DNA of 64,000 nucleotides from CAYMEK01 sp964389305 (GCA_964389305.1 CAYMEK010000008.1:23932-87931), one strand, 5' to 3'. Shown: positions 44,143 through 52,780, counted from the stretch's first letter. A program made the numbers and translations. The notes: generated from the letters alone by a model not told the origin.

Positions 44143-46019
44143 TCCAGGTATAGTGTGATCGTCATGCCTTTTTTCAACGGCGTCCCCGGAGGTGGATCCT
44201 GGGCTACCACGTACCCTTCACCGGACAGGCGAATACGAAAATCTTCCTGGCGAAACAGGGGCAGCAGAGCCCTCTTGGGCATGCCGAGCAGCTCGGGCAT
44301 CCTGGAATCGACGGTAATCGGACCCGGAACCGCGACACGAACCGTGCCCGAATGTCTGACCACCGTGTCGCCGGCACGCGGGATGTCTAGATAGTCCACC
44401 AGCCATTCCGCCACCTCCTTGAACGCCGGGGCCGCTATCTGGCTGCCGTAATATTCGGGCCCTTTGGGATTGTCGATCACCACGTAGACGATCAGACGCG
44501 GGTCCTCTTTGGGAAGGATGCCGAGATACGAGGCGACAAAGTGGGTCTCCGAGTAGGTGCCTGTTTCCGGGTCTTGAACTTCGGCGGTCCCCGTCTTAGC
44601 GGCTACCTGCACTCCTTCGATCCTCCCTCGCCGGGCTGTTCCGCCTTCCTCCGTAGCGCTCTCCATCATCTCCAGCATCAGGTCTGCGATTTCCGGAGAA
44701 AGGACCTCTCTCAGCGGTTCCCTACCGAACTCCTTGATCGTCTCACCCTGAGGGGAGATTATCTTGTGCACGATATGGGGTTGCAGAAGAAGCCCCTTGT
44801 TGGCGAATACCGTAGCTCCCTGCAAGATCTGCATGGCCGACACCGAAACCTCCTGCCCGAAAGCGATCGTCGGCTTGCTGCGGGCCGACCACCTGTCCGG
44901 GGGCGCCAGAATGCCGGCGCTTTCCCCCGGTAGGGGCAGCCCGGTGGGCTTTCCAAATCCGAACAGCTGAAGCATCCTGTAGAACTCCTCCTGCCCTATC
45001 GTCTCGGAAGCGTGGGCCGCTCCGACATTACAGGAATATTTGAGGATCTTCTGGGCGTTGACCCAGCCGTGGCTGGCCAGGTCCCGGATCTCTATGGTCT
45101 CGCCGTCAGGAAGAGACATTTCGTAAACACCGCCGCAGAAAAACTCCTGCTCGGGATCGAGCCCTCCCGCCTGCAGGAACGAAGAGATCGTGAATATCTT
45201 GAACACCGAGCCCGGCTCGTACGCCCTGGTCAGAGGAAGGTTCTGCAACGAGCGGCGGTCGTACCTGTTGTACTCGTTGGGATCGAAGTTAGGTGTACCG
45301 CAGTAGCCCAAAATATCTCCCGTGTTCGCCTCCATGACAAGTATATAGGTCGCTTCGGCATGATGCTCTTCGTAGGCCTTGCGGGCGATTTCCTCGATGA
45401 CATGCTGGATGTTGATGTCCAGGGTGAGAAAAACCTGGTTCCCGAAGAACTCCTTCTGTTCTCGTGAAGTGCTTACCGCCGGAGGAGACAGAACGTTGTT
45501 GAACGTATACTCCACCCCGTCCAAGCCCACATTATCGACCCCAACGTAGCCGATGATATGGCTGGCCAGTGTCTGTTCCGGGTAATTTCGCCCAAACTCC
45601 GGTGTAAGATCGAATCCCTTCAGCTTACCTTCATCCTTAAGCGCCCGTACTTGCTCCGATTCAGTCGGGGTGATCTTTCTCTCGATGAATACGAAGCCCG
45701 GGTTGCCCTCAAGCCGCTTGAGGATGGAGGCGTAGGGAATATCCAGGATTGAGGAGAGCAGCCTGGCCGAGCCTTCCGGATCGGTTACGTCGGGGATCCA
45801 AGCGGAAACCGAGTCCAGGCGAGTCGAGATGGCCAGTATCTTCCCGTTTCTATCCAGAATGGGACCGCGTTCCACGACGGGAAGGGTGATCGAGCTCTCG
45901 GCAGGGTTCTGGGGAGCGAAAATCATGAGCTGCGCCAGCCTGCCGACTATGAGCACGGCTACGGCACCGAGGAGGATTATGAAGAAGTATAATCTTCTTC
46001 TTTCTTTGCTGTTGCTCAT
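44139..46019 (-). CDS. FtsI/SpoVD-class penicillin-binding protein with PASTA domain
   Basis: A class B transpeptidase that cross-links peptidoglycan in the periplasm. I choose ATG 46019 (626 residues), which lies downstream of a good promoter; TTG 46040 is also in frame but very close to the predicted start site. One N-terminal helix (about 11-34) is followed by the dimerisation domain, then the transpeptidase with Ser271-x-x-Lys274 (GSVFK), Ser329-Cys-Asn331, and Lys475-Thr-Gly477. A C-terminal PASTA domain (about 560-626) suggests a sensor for cell-wall fragments or septal targeting. FtsI and SpoVD types cannot be separated here. Confidence 0.9.
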   Translation of the reverse strand: MSNSKERRRLYFFIILLGAVAVLIVGRLAQLMIFAPQNPAESSITLPVVERGPILDRNGKILAISTRLDSVSAWIPDVTDPEGSARLLSSILDIPYASILKRLEGNPGFVFIERKITPTESEQVRALKDEGKLKGFDLTPEFGRNYPEQTLASHIIGYVGVDNVGLDGVEYTFNNVLSPPAVSTSREQKEFFGNQVFLTLDINIQHVIEEIARKAYEEHHAEATYILVMEANTGDILGYCGTPNFDPNEYNRYDRRSLQNLPLTRAYEPGSVFKIFTISSFLQAGGLDPEQEFFCGGVYEMSLPDGETIEIRDLASHGWVNAQKILKYSCNVGAAHASETIGQEEFYRMLQLFGFGKPTGLPLPGESAGILAPPDRWSARSKPTIAFGQEVSVSAMQILQGATVFANKGLLLQPHIVHKIISPQGETIKEFGREPLREVLSPEIADLMLEMMESATEEGGTARRGRIEGVQVAAKTGTAEVQDPETGTYSETHFVASYLGILPKEDPRLIVYVVIDNPKGPEYYGSQIAAPAFKEVAEWLVDYLDIPRAGDTVVRHSGTVRVAVPGPITVDSRMPELLGMPKRALLPLFRQEDFRIRLSGEGYVVAQDPPPGTPLKKGMTITLYLE

Positions 46020-46049
46020 TAGGAAAAGCCGGGAATTCAAGCTTCTTAA

Positions 46050-46078
46050 ATATTAATATGGCATAATATTATTGTCGA
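46050..46078 (-). promoter_or_regulatory. sigma-70 promoter of the FtsI-Maf operon
   Basis: On the minus strand TCGACA (46073-46078) and TAATAT (46050-46055) are separated by 17 bases. The -35 matches at five of six positions and the -10 at four. Transcription would start near 46043, leaving about 24 bases before ATG 46019. The surrounding gap between the divergent PBP and LysM/M23 genes is the most A+T-rich stretch in the window and may serve both directions. Confidence 0.55.
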
Positions 46079-46096
46079 TATGATTTGTGTAACCCC

Positions 46097-47386
46097 ATGA
46101 TCACCGTAATAGAGCATCAGAAGGTCAAACCGCGCAAGGCTCCTTCGAATCGGCCGCCAGCCTCTCGAAGCCTGGATTTCTCTTCCTTCCCGGGAGCGCT
46201 GGGGCGCGCGCAGCATATCGATCTGGGATCCCGCAGGCCGAGCTGGCGCAATGTGCAGAACAGGACGCCGAGACGACCGGAGATCCGGCAGCGGAAGAAA
46301 GAGGCGGTCTCCAGGGTATCCGTTCACCGCATCGGTGGTCGAAAACGGCCGCCGGCGCACCGTTCCGAAACGGATCCACGTTCCGAGAGCCTGGAGCCCT
46401 CGGCCCCTCGACTTACCGGAGCCAGGGCCGCGGGCCTCGCCGGAGTCTTTCGCAACCTTTCCAGAATCGATCTGCTACTGGCTTCCGCAGTGCTCCTGGC
46501 TGTGCTGATGCTTCTCGGATTTCGCCTGTCCTCGCTTTCCGTCTCGAGGCCGGACATTGGGCTCCCGGATATCGCGGATGCCGAAGGCAGCCTGATTCAC
46601 TACCTCATTCCCGAAGAGCAGCAGGCCATGGACCAAGCCGTCCAGCATTCGGAAATCATTGACTCGGTGCGCACGAAGAGTTATACAGTGAGAAGGGGGG
46701 ATACCATTTCCGGAATCGCGCAGCGGTTCAGTCTGAACATGGGTACCGTGATCAGTTTTAACGGCATACAGGACGCCCGGGCTCTGCGTGTGGGCTCTGT
46801 CTTGAGTCTGCCCAATACCAACGGATTGAAGTACAAGGTCAGAAGGGGAGATTTCCTGGGCAGCATTGCCAGGAAGTACGGGGTGGATCTGAACGCCCTG
46901 CTCGACTGGAACGGTCTGGAAACCTCCGTCATCGTTCCGGGGCAGGAGTTGTTCCTGCCCGGAGCCCGGTTGAGTGAAATGGAGCTGAACCGGGTTTTCG
47001 GGCGCCTGTTTATCTATCCCACCCGCGGGAGGATAACCGATCGCTTCGGTATGAGGCAGGATCCGTTCACTGGAATGAGGCGTTTTCACAACGGCGTGGA
47101 CCTGGCGGCTCCAGTGGGCACACCGGTTGTGGCGGCCATGTCCGGTAAGGTGTCCATGTTGGGATACAACGCTACCTTCGGCAAGTACATAATCCTGACT
47201 CATCCTGAAGGGTTTCAGACCCTCTACGGCCATCTGGACGCCTTCAGGGTGAAGAAAGGTGAAAGTGTCAAGCAGGGACAGCTAATCGCCGACATGGGCA
47301 ATTCGGGTTATAGCACCGGCAGTCATCTCCATTTCTCGATTTTCCACCGGGGAGAGCCGATTGATCCGTTCAAGTACCTTCACTAG
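46097..47386 (+). CDS. LysM/M23 family cell-wall endopeptidase
   Basis: A 429-residue envelope protein that should cut or bind peptidoglycan. A long basic tail (about 1-130, rich in Arg, Pro and Ser) lies before one helix (about 134-153; LASAVLLAVLMLLGF). Two LysM domains follow (SYTVRRGDTISGIAQRFSL and YKVRRGDFLGSIARKYG), then an M23 domain with HNGVD, LYGHL and HLHF, the metal and catalytic residues of active enzymes. TTG 46085 is in frame but ATG 46097 is more likely. No ribosome-binding site is visible. Confidence 0.88.
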   Translation: MITVIEHQKVKPRKAPSNRPPASRSLDFSSFPGALGRAQHIDLGSRRPSWRNVQNRTPRRPEIRQRKKEAVSRVSVHRIGGRKRPPAHRSETDPRSESLEPSAPRLTGARAAGLAGVFRNLSRIDLLLASAVLLAVLMLLGFRLSSLSVSRPDIGLPDIADAEGSLIHYLIPEEQQAMDQAVQHSEIIDSVRTKSYTVRRGDTISGIAQRFSLNMGTVISFNGIQDARALRVGSVLSLPNTNGLKYKVRRGDFLGSIARKYGVDLNALLDWNGLETSVIVPGQELFLPGARLSEMELNRVFGRLFIYPTRGRITDRFGMRQDPFTGMRRFHNGVDLAAPVGTPVVAAMSGKVSMLGYNATFGKYIILTHPEGFQTLYGHLDAFRVKKGESVKQGQLIADMGNSGYSTGSHLHFSIFHRGEPIDPFKYLH

Positions 47387-47408
47387 TATGAAAGGCTAGT
47401 ATGAAAGG
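47383..47408 (+). repeat. 13-bp tandem duplication at a start codon
   Basis: The sequence CTAGTATGAAAGG occurs twice with a 13-base period, spanning the stop codon of the first LysM/M23 gene and the start of the second. The first copy's ATG is followed within two codons by a stop in its own frame; the second copy supplies the true ATG 47401. It is probably a recent slippage event. Confidence 0.85.
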
Positions 47409-48660
47409 CATTTTCAAGGCTCTGCGGATTCGGCCTCTGCAGCGGGCTCTGCGTTCCCTCCGGGCCCGGCTGGCTCTGAGAGCTGTACAGGCAAGGCGGG
47501 TATGGCGGGGACGGCGGAGTCTGCTATCCCTGCGGCCATGGCAACCGAGCCGGCGCCTGCTTTCCGCCGGTACAGGGCGAACCTGCCGGCGTACGCCATC
47601 CCGACACGCTGGGCAACCCAGCCGGCACCTGGCCTACGCGCGGGCTCGTATCCTGCCTTGCCTCGAGATTCTCAAGGGCCTGGGAAGGCCGTTCACCTGG
47701 CCGTTCTGGGCGCCGCGCCTGCGCTTGCTGATCTGCCTTGTCTATCTGCTGGTCACAGGGGGGCTGTCGGTAGTTCAAATCTGGAACGTATACACGGAGA
47801 AGGCGAAATACCTTTACTGCCCCGATAGCTGGGTTTTGCGAAACAGGGGGCGGGAAACACGGCACAATGCCGATATTGTAGACAACTCCCCGGGTATGGA
47901 ATCGGTAGGCGGCGGTTCGCTCGGAGTGTTGCCTATCGATATAAAGTTGTACAGTGTGCGGGAGGGAGACACGCTTTCCGATATCGCCGAGCGCTTCGCC
48001 ATGGATCTGGATACAATCGCTTCCCTGAACCGCGAGTGGGGCAGCGGCGTACACTTGATTCAAATCGGTGAAGCAATACAGATTCCCAATCAGAATGGCA
48101 TATTCATTCCCGTAAGCGGGGACCTCGATGCACTGTGTGCCGAAAAGAGCGTGCCTGTAGAGGTTGTGCTCCAGGTCAATCAGCTCGACCGCGGGCAGGT
48201 GGAGCAGGGCATGGAGCTGTTTTTTCCGGGAGTCCAGCATACCGGAATCGAGCGCAGCGTGGTCACAGGCACGGCGTTCCTGCGGCCTGTGGTCGGGTTC
48301 TTGAGCTCCGGTTTCGGCTATCGCCGGGATCCTTTCACCAACGAGATGCATTTCCACAGAGGAATCGATTTGGCGGCTCCTGTCGGTACAGTAATTCGAG
48401 CCGCCCTGGATGGCGCCGTGGTTGTGGTGGGTAACGATCCGGTTCTGGGCAATTATATCCTCATCCGCCACCAGATAGGCTATTCCTCTCTGTATGGGCA
48501 TCTTCATCAGGTCTGGGTGAACAGGGGAAGCACGGTTACACGGGGACAACGGATTGGTACCGTCGGCAATACCGGCAGGTCGACCGGGCCCCATCTGCAT
48601 TTTGAGATCCGGCGACGCGGCGTTCCCATCAACGCCTGGGGATTGTTGAGTTTCAGATAG
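47401..48660 (+). CDS. LysM/M23 family cell-wall endopeptidase with Arg-rich N-terminus
   Basis: The second of a tandem pair, 419 residues. It has an unusual N-terminal cytoplasmic tail (about 1-110) with about 25 Arg residues and no clear fold. One helix follows (about 115-130; LRLLICLVYLLVTGG). A LysM domain (YSVREGDTLSDIAERFAM) and a degenerate LysM-like stretch come next, then the M23 domain with HRGID, LYGHL and HLHFEI, all catalytic residues kept. AAAGG lies five bases before ATG 47401. Its stop overlaps or touches the next gene. Confidence 0.85.
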   Translation: MKGIFKALRIRPLQRALRSLRARLALRAVQARRVWRGRRSLLSLRPWQPSRRLLSAGTGRTCRRTPSRHAGQPSRHLAYARARILPCLEILKGLGRPFTWPFWAPRLRLLICLVYLLVTGGLSVVQIWNVYTEKAKYLYCPDSWVLRNRGRETRHNADIVDNSPGMESVGGGSLGVLPIDIKLYSVREGDTLSDIAERFAMDLDTIASLNREWGSGVHLIQIGEAIQIPNQNGIFIPVSGDLDALCAEKSVPVEVVLQVNQLDRGQVEQGMELFFPGVQHTGIERSVVTGTAFLRPVVGFLSSGFGYRRDPFTNEMHFHRGIDLAAPVGTVIRAALDGAVVVVGNDPVLGNYILIRHQIGYSSLYGHLHQVWVNRGSTVTRGQRIGTVGNTGRSTGPHLHFEIRRRGVPINAWGLLSFR

Positions 48661-48680
48661 TGAAAGCAGAGGGTACCAGT

Positions 48681-49778
48681 GTGAGAAGAATTCTTTTTAT
48701 CGTGATCGGGCTTCTGGCTCTGTTCACGATCATCAGAGCATACGCCCAGCAGCAGGACGGACCGCCACGGTATATTATCCATCCCGGAGTTCTGGAGTTC
48801 CAAGGAGCAGAGGGCGGGGCCAGGCTGGCGTTCGGCTTTCTCGAACGTTCCGGTGAAGAAGGACCGGGCCGGACCTGGAATCTTTTTCCGGTGCGGCTAA
48901 GCCTGCGCTCCGGCAAGCAGAGCTTTCTCATTGCCCTGAACGGCCTTTCGTTCCTCAGTCCCGGTGGGCTGACGATCGGAAAGCCGGTTACTATTCGCGG
49001 CACCAAACGCGGGGATGTCGCTAGTGTTGGTGGATTGGTTACGGTGGAAGGGACCGTGGATGGAGATGTCTGGACCCTAGGGGCAGATATCAAATTGCTT
49101 CCCGGTTCCACGGTAACCGGTGACGTGGTGGCCTTGGGCGGCACGGTGCAGGCGGACCGCAGGGCGCAAATACGGGGCAACAAGCAGTCCCTGCCCCACA
49201 TTAAGATACCGTTTCTAGGATTGCTGGGCTCGGAGCACGCAGCAGCCACCTTTCACTTTATCATAGAAGCGCTGGATGTCTGTCTGTTTCTGCTCGTCCT
49301 GTTCCTCACCGTCCACTTTATACGCAGTCATCTGAACGGAATAAACGGGGTTCTGGTTTCGTACTGGAAGGGATCGATACTGTATCTGGCTCTGGCGGTG
49401 CTCGCTGTCCCGGTACTTACAGCCCTGCTGGTGGTTTCAATCGCCGGTATCCTGCTTATTCCTTTTCTTGCGGTAGCGCTACTTCTGCTCGCTTACCTGG
49501 GATATGTGGCCGTGGCTGTGCGTTTGGGCCTGTGGATCCGCAAGAGCGGTCAGGATGGCGGTCCCGCGGAGACGTACAGCGCCGGGTTGCTGGGCCTGCT
49601 GGTTCTGAAAGGACCTGTGGTCCTGGGGATCCTTTTCAGCATGCTTACGGCTGGCCTGTTCCAGGGCATCGGCCGCTTCCTGATGGTGATAGGCACCGTA
49701 ACGGTGATAGCAGCTACCCTTTACGGCCTGGGGGGCACGCTCCAATACCTGCGAGTTCAGGCCCGCTCGGGCGTCTGA
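48681..49778 (+). CDS. exported bactofilin-like beta-helix membrane protein
   Basis: A 365-residue protein starting with GTG 48681, seven bases after AGAGGG. A signal peptide (LFIVIGLLALFTIIRAYAQ) leads to a region of short repeated beta strands (about 90-180; VTIRGTKRGDVASVGG, VTVEGTVDGDVWTLGADI, VTGDVVALGGTV) of bactofilin type. The C-terminal half has four or more hydrophobic helices (about 200-350). Bactofilins are normally cytoplasmic polymers, so an exported, membrane-anchored version is notable. Function unknown; context with two M23 enzymes suggests envelope architecture. Confidence 0.75.
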   Translation: MRRILFIVIGLLALFTIIRAYAQQQDGPPRYIIHPGVLEFQGAEGGARLAFGFLERSGEEGPGRTWNLFPVRLSLRSGKQSFLIALNGLSFLSPGGLTIGKPVTIRGTKRGDVASVGGLVTVEGTVDGDVWTLGADIKLLPGSTVTGDVVALGGTVQADRRAQIRGNKQSLPHIKIPFLGLLGSEHAAATFHFIIEALDVCLFLLVLFLTVHFIRSHLNGINGVLVSYWKGSILYLALAVLAVPVLTALLVVSIAGILLIPFLAVALLLLAYLGYVAVAVRLGLWIRKSGQDGGPAETYSAGLLGLLVLKGPVVLGILFSMLTAGLFQGIGRFLMVIGTVTVIAATLYGLGGTLQYLRVQARSGV

Positions 49779-49789
49779 ATCTCACTCTA

Positions 49790-50002
49790 CTAGTATTTCT
49801 TCCTTTCCATCTTTCTCTGTTTCCGACGCCGCTTCCGTTCCAGCGCTTTTTTCTTGCGGTTGCGGACCGTGGAAGGCTTCTCGTAGTGCTCGTGGCGCTT
49901 CCAGGCCCGTACGATTCCCTCTTTCTCTTTCATGCGTTTGAAGCGCCGGATGGCTTTTTCCAGCGGCTCATCCTCTTTCACGATAATTGCAGGAATAATC
50001 AT
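49790..50002 (-). CDS. rpsU: 30S ribosomal protein S21 (bS21)
   Basis: A 70-residue basic protein of the small ribosomal subunit that helps translation start. The central signature EPLEKAIRRFKRMKEKEGI and the Lys/Arg-rich tail (NRKKKALERKRRRKQRK) are diagnostic. AGGAGG (50005-50010) lies only two bases from ATG 50002, and GTG 50003 is also possible; an unusual start geometry. The gene is convergent with the bactofilin-like gene and lies 12 bases from it. Confidence 0.9.
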   Translation of the reverse strand: MIIPAIIVKEDEPLEKAIRRFKRMKEKEGIVRAWKRHEHYEKPSTVRNRKKKALERKRRRKQRKMERKKY

Positions 50003-50024
50003 CACCTCCTGTATGTTTTCTTCT

Positions 50025-50047
50025 AAGTGTCCCTGGGGACGTTTTTT
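50025..50047 (+). terminator. possible terminator for the M23/bactofilin transcript
   Basis: A stem GTCC-CTGG-GGAC (50029-50040), extended by two wobble and two A-T pairs, is followed by GTTTTTTG. On the plus strand this has terminator form and would end the M23-M23-bactofilin transcript after antisense passage through rpsU. The stem itself is weak. On the minus strand it lies in the rpsU leader just before the ribosome-binding site. Confidence 0.3.
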
Positions 50048-50141
50048 GTAGCTCCACCTGCAGCAGCTCTGCCCGGAATGAGCGAATTAAGGAAAGACCA
50101 TGGTGATCTTGCTTCGTGCCTCGGCCGTGCCGGGGAGGGTC

Positions 50142-50170
50142 ACGATACCACGATTGAAGAAAAATGTCAG
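50142..50170 (-). promoter_or_regulatory. rpsU promoter
   Basis: On the minus strand CTGACA (50165-50170; five of six) and TATCGT (50142-50147; four of six, preceded by an extended-minus-10 TG) lie 17 bases apart. The start would be near 50135, leaving a leader of about 130 bases before rpsU. The rest of the gap to 50390 (about 220 bases on the patatin side) shows no open frame or structure I can support. Confidence 0.5.
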
Positions 50171-50390
50171 GGGCGTGAAGTCGATTTTTTTGCTTTGGTT
50201 GCCTCGTTGTCGATCTTCCTCCCCTCATCCACTGCCGGTGCAGCCGTACTCAATATAATCTAAGCAAAAACAATGCCAAACTGAATAAAAGAACATAGAA
50301 ATAGAATAGAAGCCGTCTGTGCGGCACTGAAGCCAGCTGCTTTGTTTCAACTCCCGCTGAACTGCTGCTCTGGCGGCGGTACTTTAAAAG

Positions 50391-50399
50391 TGCTATGAT
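50391..50399 (+). promoter_or_regulatory. extended -10 promoter of the patatin gene
   Basis: TGCTATGAT is an extended -10 element (TGnTATAAT with five of six matches). No recognisable -35 lies 17 bases upstream, which is common for extended -10 promoters. The transcript would begin near 50406 and reach the patatin ATG 50449 after about 43 bases. An ATG at 50395 lies inside this element and is therefore an unlikely start codon. Confidence 0.4.
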
Positions 50400-50448
50400 T
50401 CCGTCATCGCGATTTTTGATTGGCGGCGAAAAGGGTCTGGGCAGGGAA

Positions 50449-51231
50449 ATGGCGGCAAGAAGATTCAGGGGACGCAAAGTAGGGCTAGCCCTAGGCGGCG
50501 GGGCCGCCCGCGGGCTGTCTCATATCGGAGTGCTCAAGGTCTTGGAAGAGCAAGGAATAGAGCTGAGCTATATCGCCGGCACCAGCGCCGGAAGCTTGAT
50601 CGGGAGTCTTTACTGCGCCGGGTTGAGCTGGCGAGACATCAAAACAACGGCCAGGGACATCGACTGGGGCGACCTGGTGGCTCCCACCTGGCCGACTCTG
50701 GGCCTCGCTAAATCGGACAAGCTGGAAAGGACCTTGGGAAGGATATTGCGGAACAAGAGCTTCTCAGACCTCCGCATTCCCTTCCGGGTGGTGGCCACGG
50801 ATATCACAACCGCCGAGGAAGTAGTCTTATCCACGGGGCCGGTTGCTCCGGCGGTGCGAGCGAGCTGCAGCATCCCCGGTATCTTCGAGCCCACCGAGTT
50901 GGAGGGCAGGCTGTTGGTAGACGGAGGTCTGTTGAATGACGTGCCGACCGACGTGGTCAAGGACATGGGCGCGGCAGTAGTGATCGGCGTCAATTTGAAC
51001 TCTGATCGAATTATTGCCCGTAAGCCAGAAAATCTCATGGAGATTTTCTACCGCACTCTGAATATCCTCATCTATAACAGCACTCAGAAGGCCCAAAAGT
51101 CCGCCGATGTGATGGTGACCCCCAGGCTAGGAGGTTTCGCTTATCAGGACCTTAACAGACTGGATGAGCTGGTCGCCAAAGGCGAGCAGGCCATGCGGGA
51201 GCAGCTCGGAAACCTTGAAAACGCTTGGTAG
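50449..51231 (+). CDS. patatin-like phospholipase (RssA type)
   Basis: A cytoplasmic or membrane-associated serine acyl hydrolase of 260 residues from ATG 50449. The oxyanion-hole sequence GGGAARG is near residue 16, the nucleophile elbow is Gly44-Thr-Ser46-Ala-Gly48, and the catalytic Asp158 lies in LLVDGGLLND. All three family motifs are intact, so activity on lipid esters is likely; the substrate cannot be deduced. An in-frame ATG at 50395 falls in the promoter and is rejected. Confidence 0.88.
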   Translation: MAARRFRGRKVGLALGGGAARGLSHIGVLKVLEEQGIELSYIAGTSAGSLIGSLYCAGLSWRDIKTTARDIDWGDLVAPTWPTLGLAKSDKLERTLGRILRNKSFSDLRIPFRVVATDITTAEEVVLSTGPVAPAVRASCSIPGIFEPTELEGRLLVDGGLLNDVPTDVVKDMGAAVVIGVNLNSDRIIARKPENLMEIFYRTLNILIYNSTQKAQKSADVMVTPRLGGFAYQDLNRLDELVAKGEQAMREQLGNLENAW

Positions 51232-51258
51232 AGTAGCCTGCCCCGAGCGCCGTCCTGT

Positions 51259-51287
51259 TTGCTCTTCCCCCGGATTCTGGGTATATT
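51259..51287 (+). promoter_or_regulatory. probable promoter before the small-protein/sigma-54-activator pair
   Basis: TTGCTC (51259-51264) and TATATT (51282-51287) are separated by 17 bases. The -10 is good (five of six), the -35 only fair (three of six). A start near 51294 lies 44 bases before ATG 51338. This would transcribe the small protein and the enhancer-binding protein downstream. Confidence 0.4.
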
Positions 51288-51337
51288 TTTCACAAGAGGT
51301 CGTGTATTTATTACCTGGCGAAGGCACTGGGTGGACG

Positions 51338-51586
51338 ATGATGATAGACCGTGTATCGAATTTTGGTGCTTTTTCCCGGTCTCGGATGAGCGCTGACCGC
51401 ACCGAGCGGATACGCCGGAATTTGCAGATAAACGATCGAGTATTGCTGCGCTATCGAGGGCAGAGATACACGGGCAGGGTCGTGGATCTGCAGCAGCGGG
51501 CGGTTATCGTTTCCTTCGAATTAAGCGGCAAAGAGCTGACCGAGCCGCTCACGTACAGCAATATCCTGAAAGTGCTGACTCGCTAG
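51338..51586 (+). CDS. small protein of unknown function, SH3-like beta pattern
   Basis: An 82-residue protein I do not recognise. ATG 51338 (or 51341) has no clear ribosome-binding site. The core (INDRVLLRYRGQRYTGRVVD followed by RAVIVSFELSGKEL) predicts alternating beta strands like a small SH3-like or PilZ-like barrel, but the RxxxR c-di-GMP motif is absent. It is followed after 46 bases by the enhancer-binding-protein gene and may regulate or be regulated with it. Confidence 0.6.
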   Translation: MMIDRVSNFGAFSRSRMSADRTERIRRNLQINDRVLLRYRGQRYTGRVVDLQQRAVIVSFELSGKELTEPLTYSNILKVLTR

Positions 51587-51632
51587 AGTATCAAACGCCA
51601 AAAAGCAGCAAACGCAGAGGAGAGCTCGAATC

Positions 51633-52589
51633 ATGGCAGTCGAGAGTGATAGCTTTGACAACCTGATTGGTAAGAGCCCCCCCATGCGCCGGGTCTTTCA
51701 CCAGATAAAGCAGGTCAGCGGCTACGACGTACTGGTGCTCATCAGCGGTGAAAGTGGCACGGGCAAGGATCTGGTCGCCAGGGCTATCCACAGGCATAGC
51801 CGGCGATCGGAGGGACCCTATTACCCGGTGAACATGGGTGCCATCCCCAAGGAACTGATAGCCAGCACTCTATTTGGCCACGAAAAGGGCGCCTTCACCG
51901 GTGCCGACCGGCAGAATAAGGGCATGTTCGAGATAGCAGACGGGGGCAGCCTCTTTCTGGACGAGATCAGCACAATGGATGAATTGACTCAGATCAGCCT
52001 ACTGCGGGTGATCGAGACCAAGAGATTTCAGCGGGTCGGAGGCAGCAGGTTTCTCGAGACGGATGTTCGTCTGATTGCCGCTACCAATGTCGACTTGAAC
52101 AGGATGGTAAAGGAAGGAGGTTTCCGCAAAGACCTGTTTCATCGCCTCAACGTTTTTCATATCTCCCTTCCCCCGCTCAGAAGACGTGGAAGAGACATCA
52201 TGCTGCTCGCGAGGGAATTCCTACGCCGCTACAACGAGGAATTCAATAAGAATGTTACCGAGATATCCCAGGAAGCGAGGAAACTGTTGAGCTCTTACGT
52301 GTGGCCGGGAAATGTTCGGGAGCTGGAGAACGTGATCATGCGAGCGGTGATAACCGCCCCCGGAGAAGTGTTGAGCCGCGAGTTGTTGAACAGCGAGGTC
52401 CAGAGCGCCTCGACAGCCAGAGACGGTGTGATGCTCGAAGTAGGCGTGACTCTCGAGGAAGCCGAGAGGCAGCTCATAGCCAAGACCTTGGCCCAGGTCG
52501 AAGGCAACAAGGGCGAAGCGGCCAAGCTTCTGGGTATCAGCCGTAAAGGGATCTACAACAAGATAAAGAAGTATAACCTCGCCGAGTAG
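51633..52589 (+). CDS. sigma-54-dependent transcription activator without receiver domain
   Basis: An enhancer-binding protein of 318 residues that would activate sigma-54 promoters. The AAA+ domain begins almost at the N-terminus: Walker A GESGTGKD at 39-46, the sigma-54 contact loop GAFTGA at 86-91, and Walker B in GGSLFLDEIS. The C-terminal Fis-like helix-turn-helix (NKGEAAKLLGISRKGIYNK) binds enhancers. There is no sensory or receiver domain, as in PspF, so control must come from a separate partner or from its level. GAGGAGAG lies upstream. The sigma-54 gene is not in the window. Confidence 0.92.
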   Translation: MAVESDSFDNLIGKSPPMRRVFHQIKQVSGYDVLVLISGESGTGKDLVARAIHRHSRRSEGPYYPVNMGAIPKELIASTLFGHEKGAFTGADRQNKGMFEIADGGSLFLDEISTMDELTQISLLRVIETKRFQRVGGSRFLETDVRLIAATNVDLNRMVKEGGFRKDLFHRLNVFHISLPPLRRRGRDIMLLAREFLRRYNEEFNKNVTEISQEARKLLSSYVWPGNVRELENVIMRAVITAPGEVLSRELLNSEVQSASTARDGVMLEVGVTLEEAERQLIAKTLAQVEGNKGEAAKLLGISRKGIYNKIKKYNLAE

Positions 52590-52780
52590 CCAGTCTTCCA
52601 GGCCCTATCCGGATGCTGCGAGCATGCTCGTCGCAGGCTTTCCCGCCCAGCGGATCGGGGTGCCGGGGCCGTCCTGGCCCGAAATAATACAAAAAGCAGG
52701 TGAAAATAGACGGAACAGCCTATGGCTGGCGGCGGCCTTCCGTTCTATGCTGGATGTCAAGTCGATACAGGAGGAAGAGC

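Noticed and set aside
47502..47828. Alternative Ala/Pro-rich frame inside the second LysM/M23 gene
   Set aside because: It would break the membrane helix and M23 frame; the in-frame ATG 47401 gives a complete envelope protein.
50027..50263. 78-codon plus-strand open frame between rpsU and the patatin gene
   Set aside because: TTG start, no ribosome-binding site, no recognisable sequence, and it overlaps the rpsU promoter and leader.
52295..52546. Frames within the sigma-54 activator on both strands
   Set aside because: The AAA+ and helix-turn-helix motifs fix the plus-strand frame; the others are shadows.
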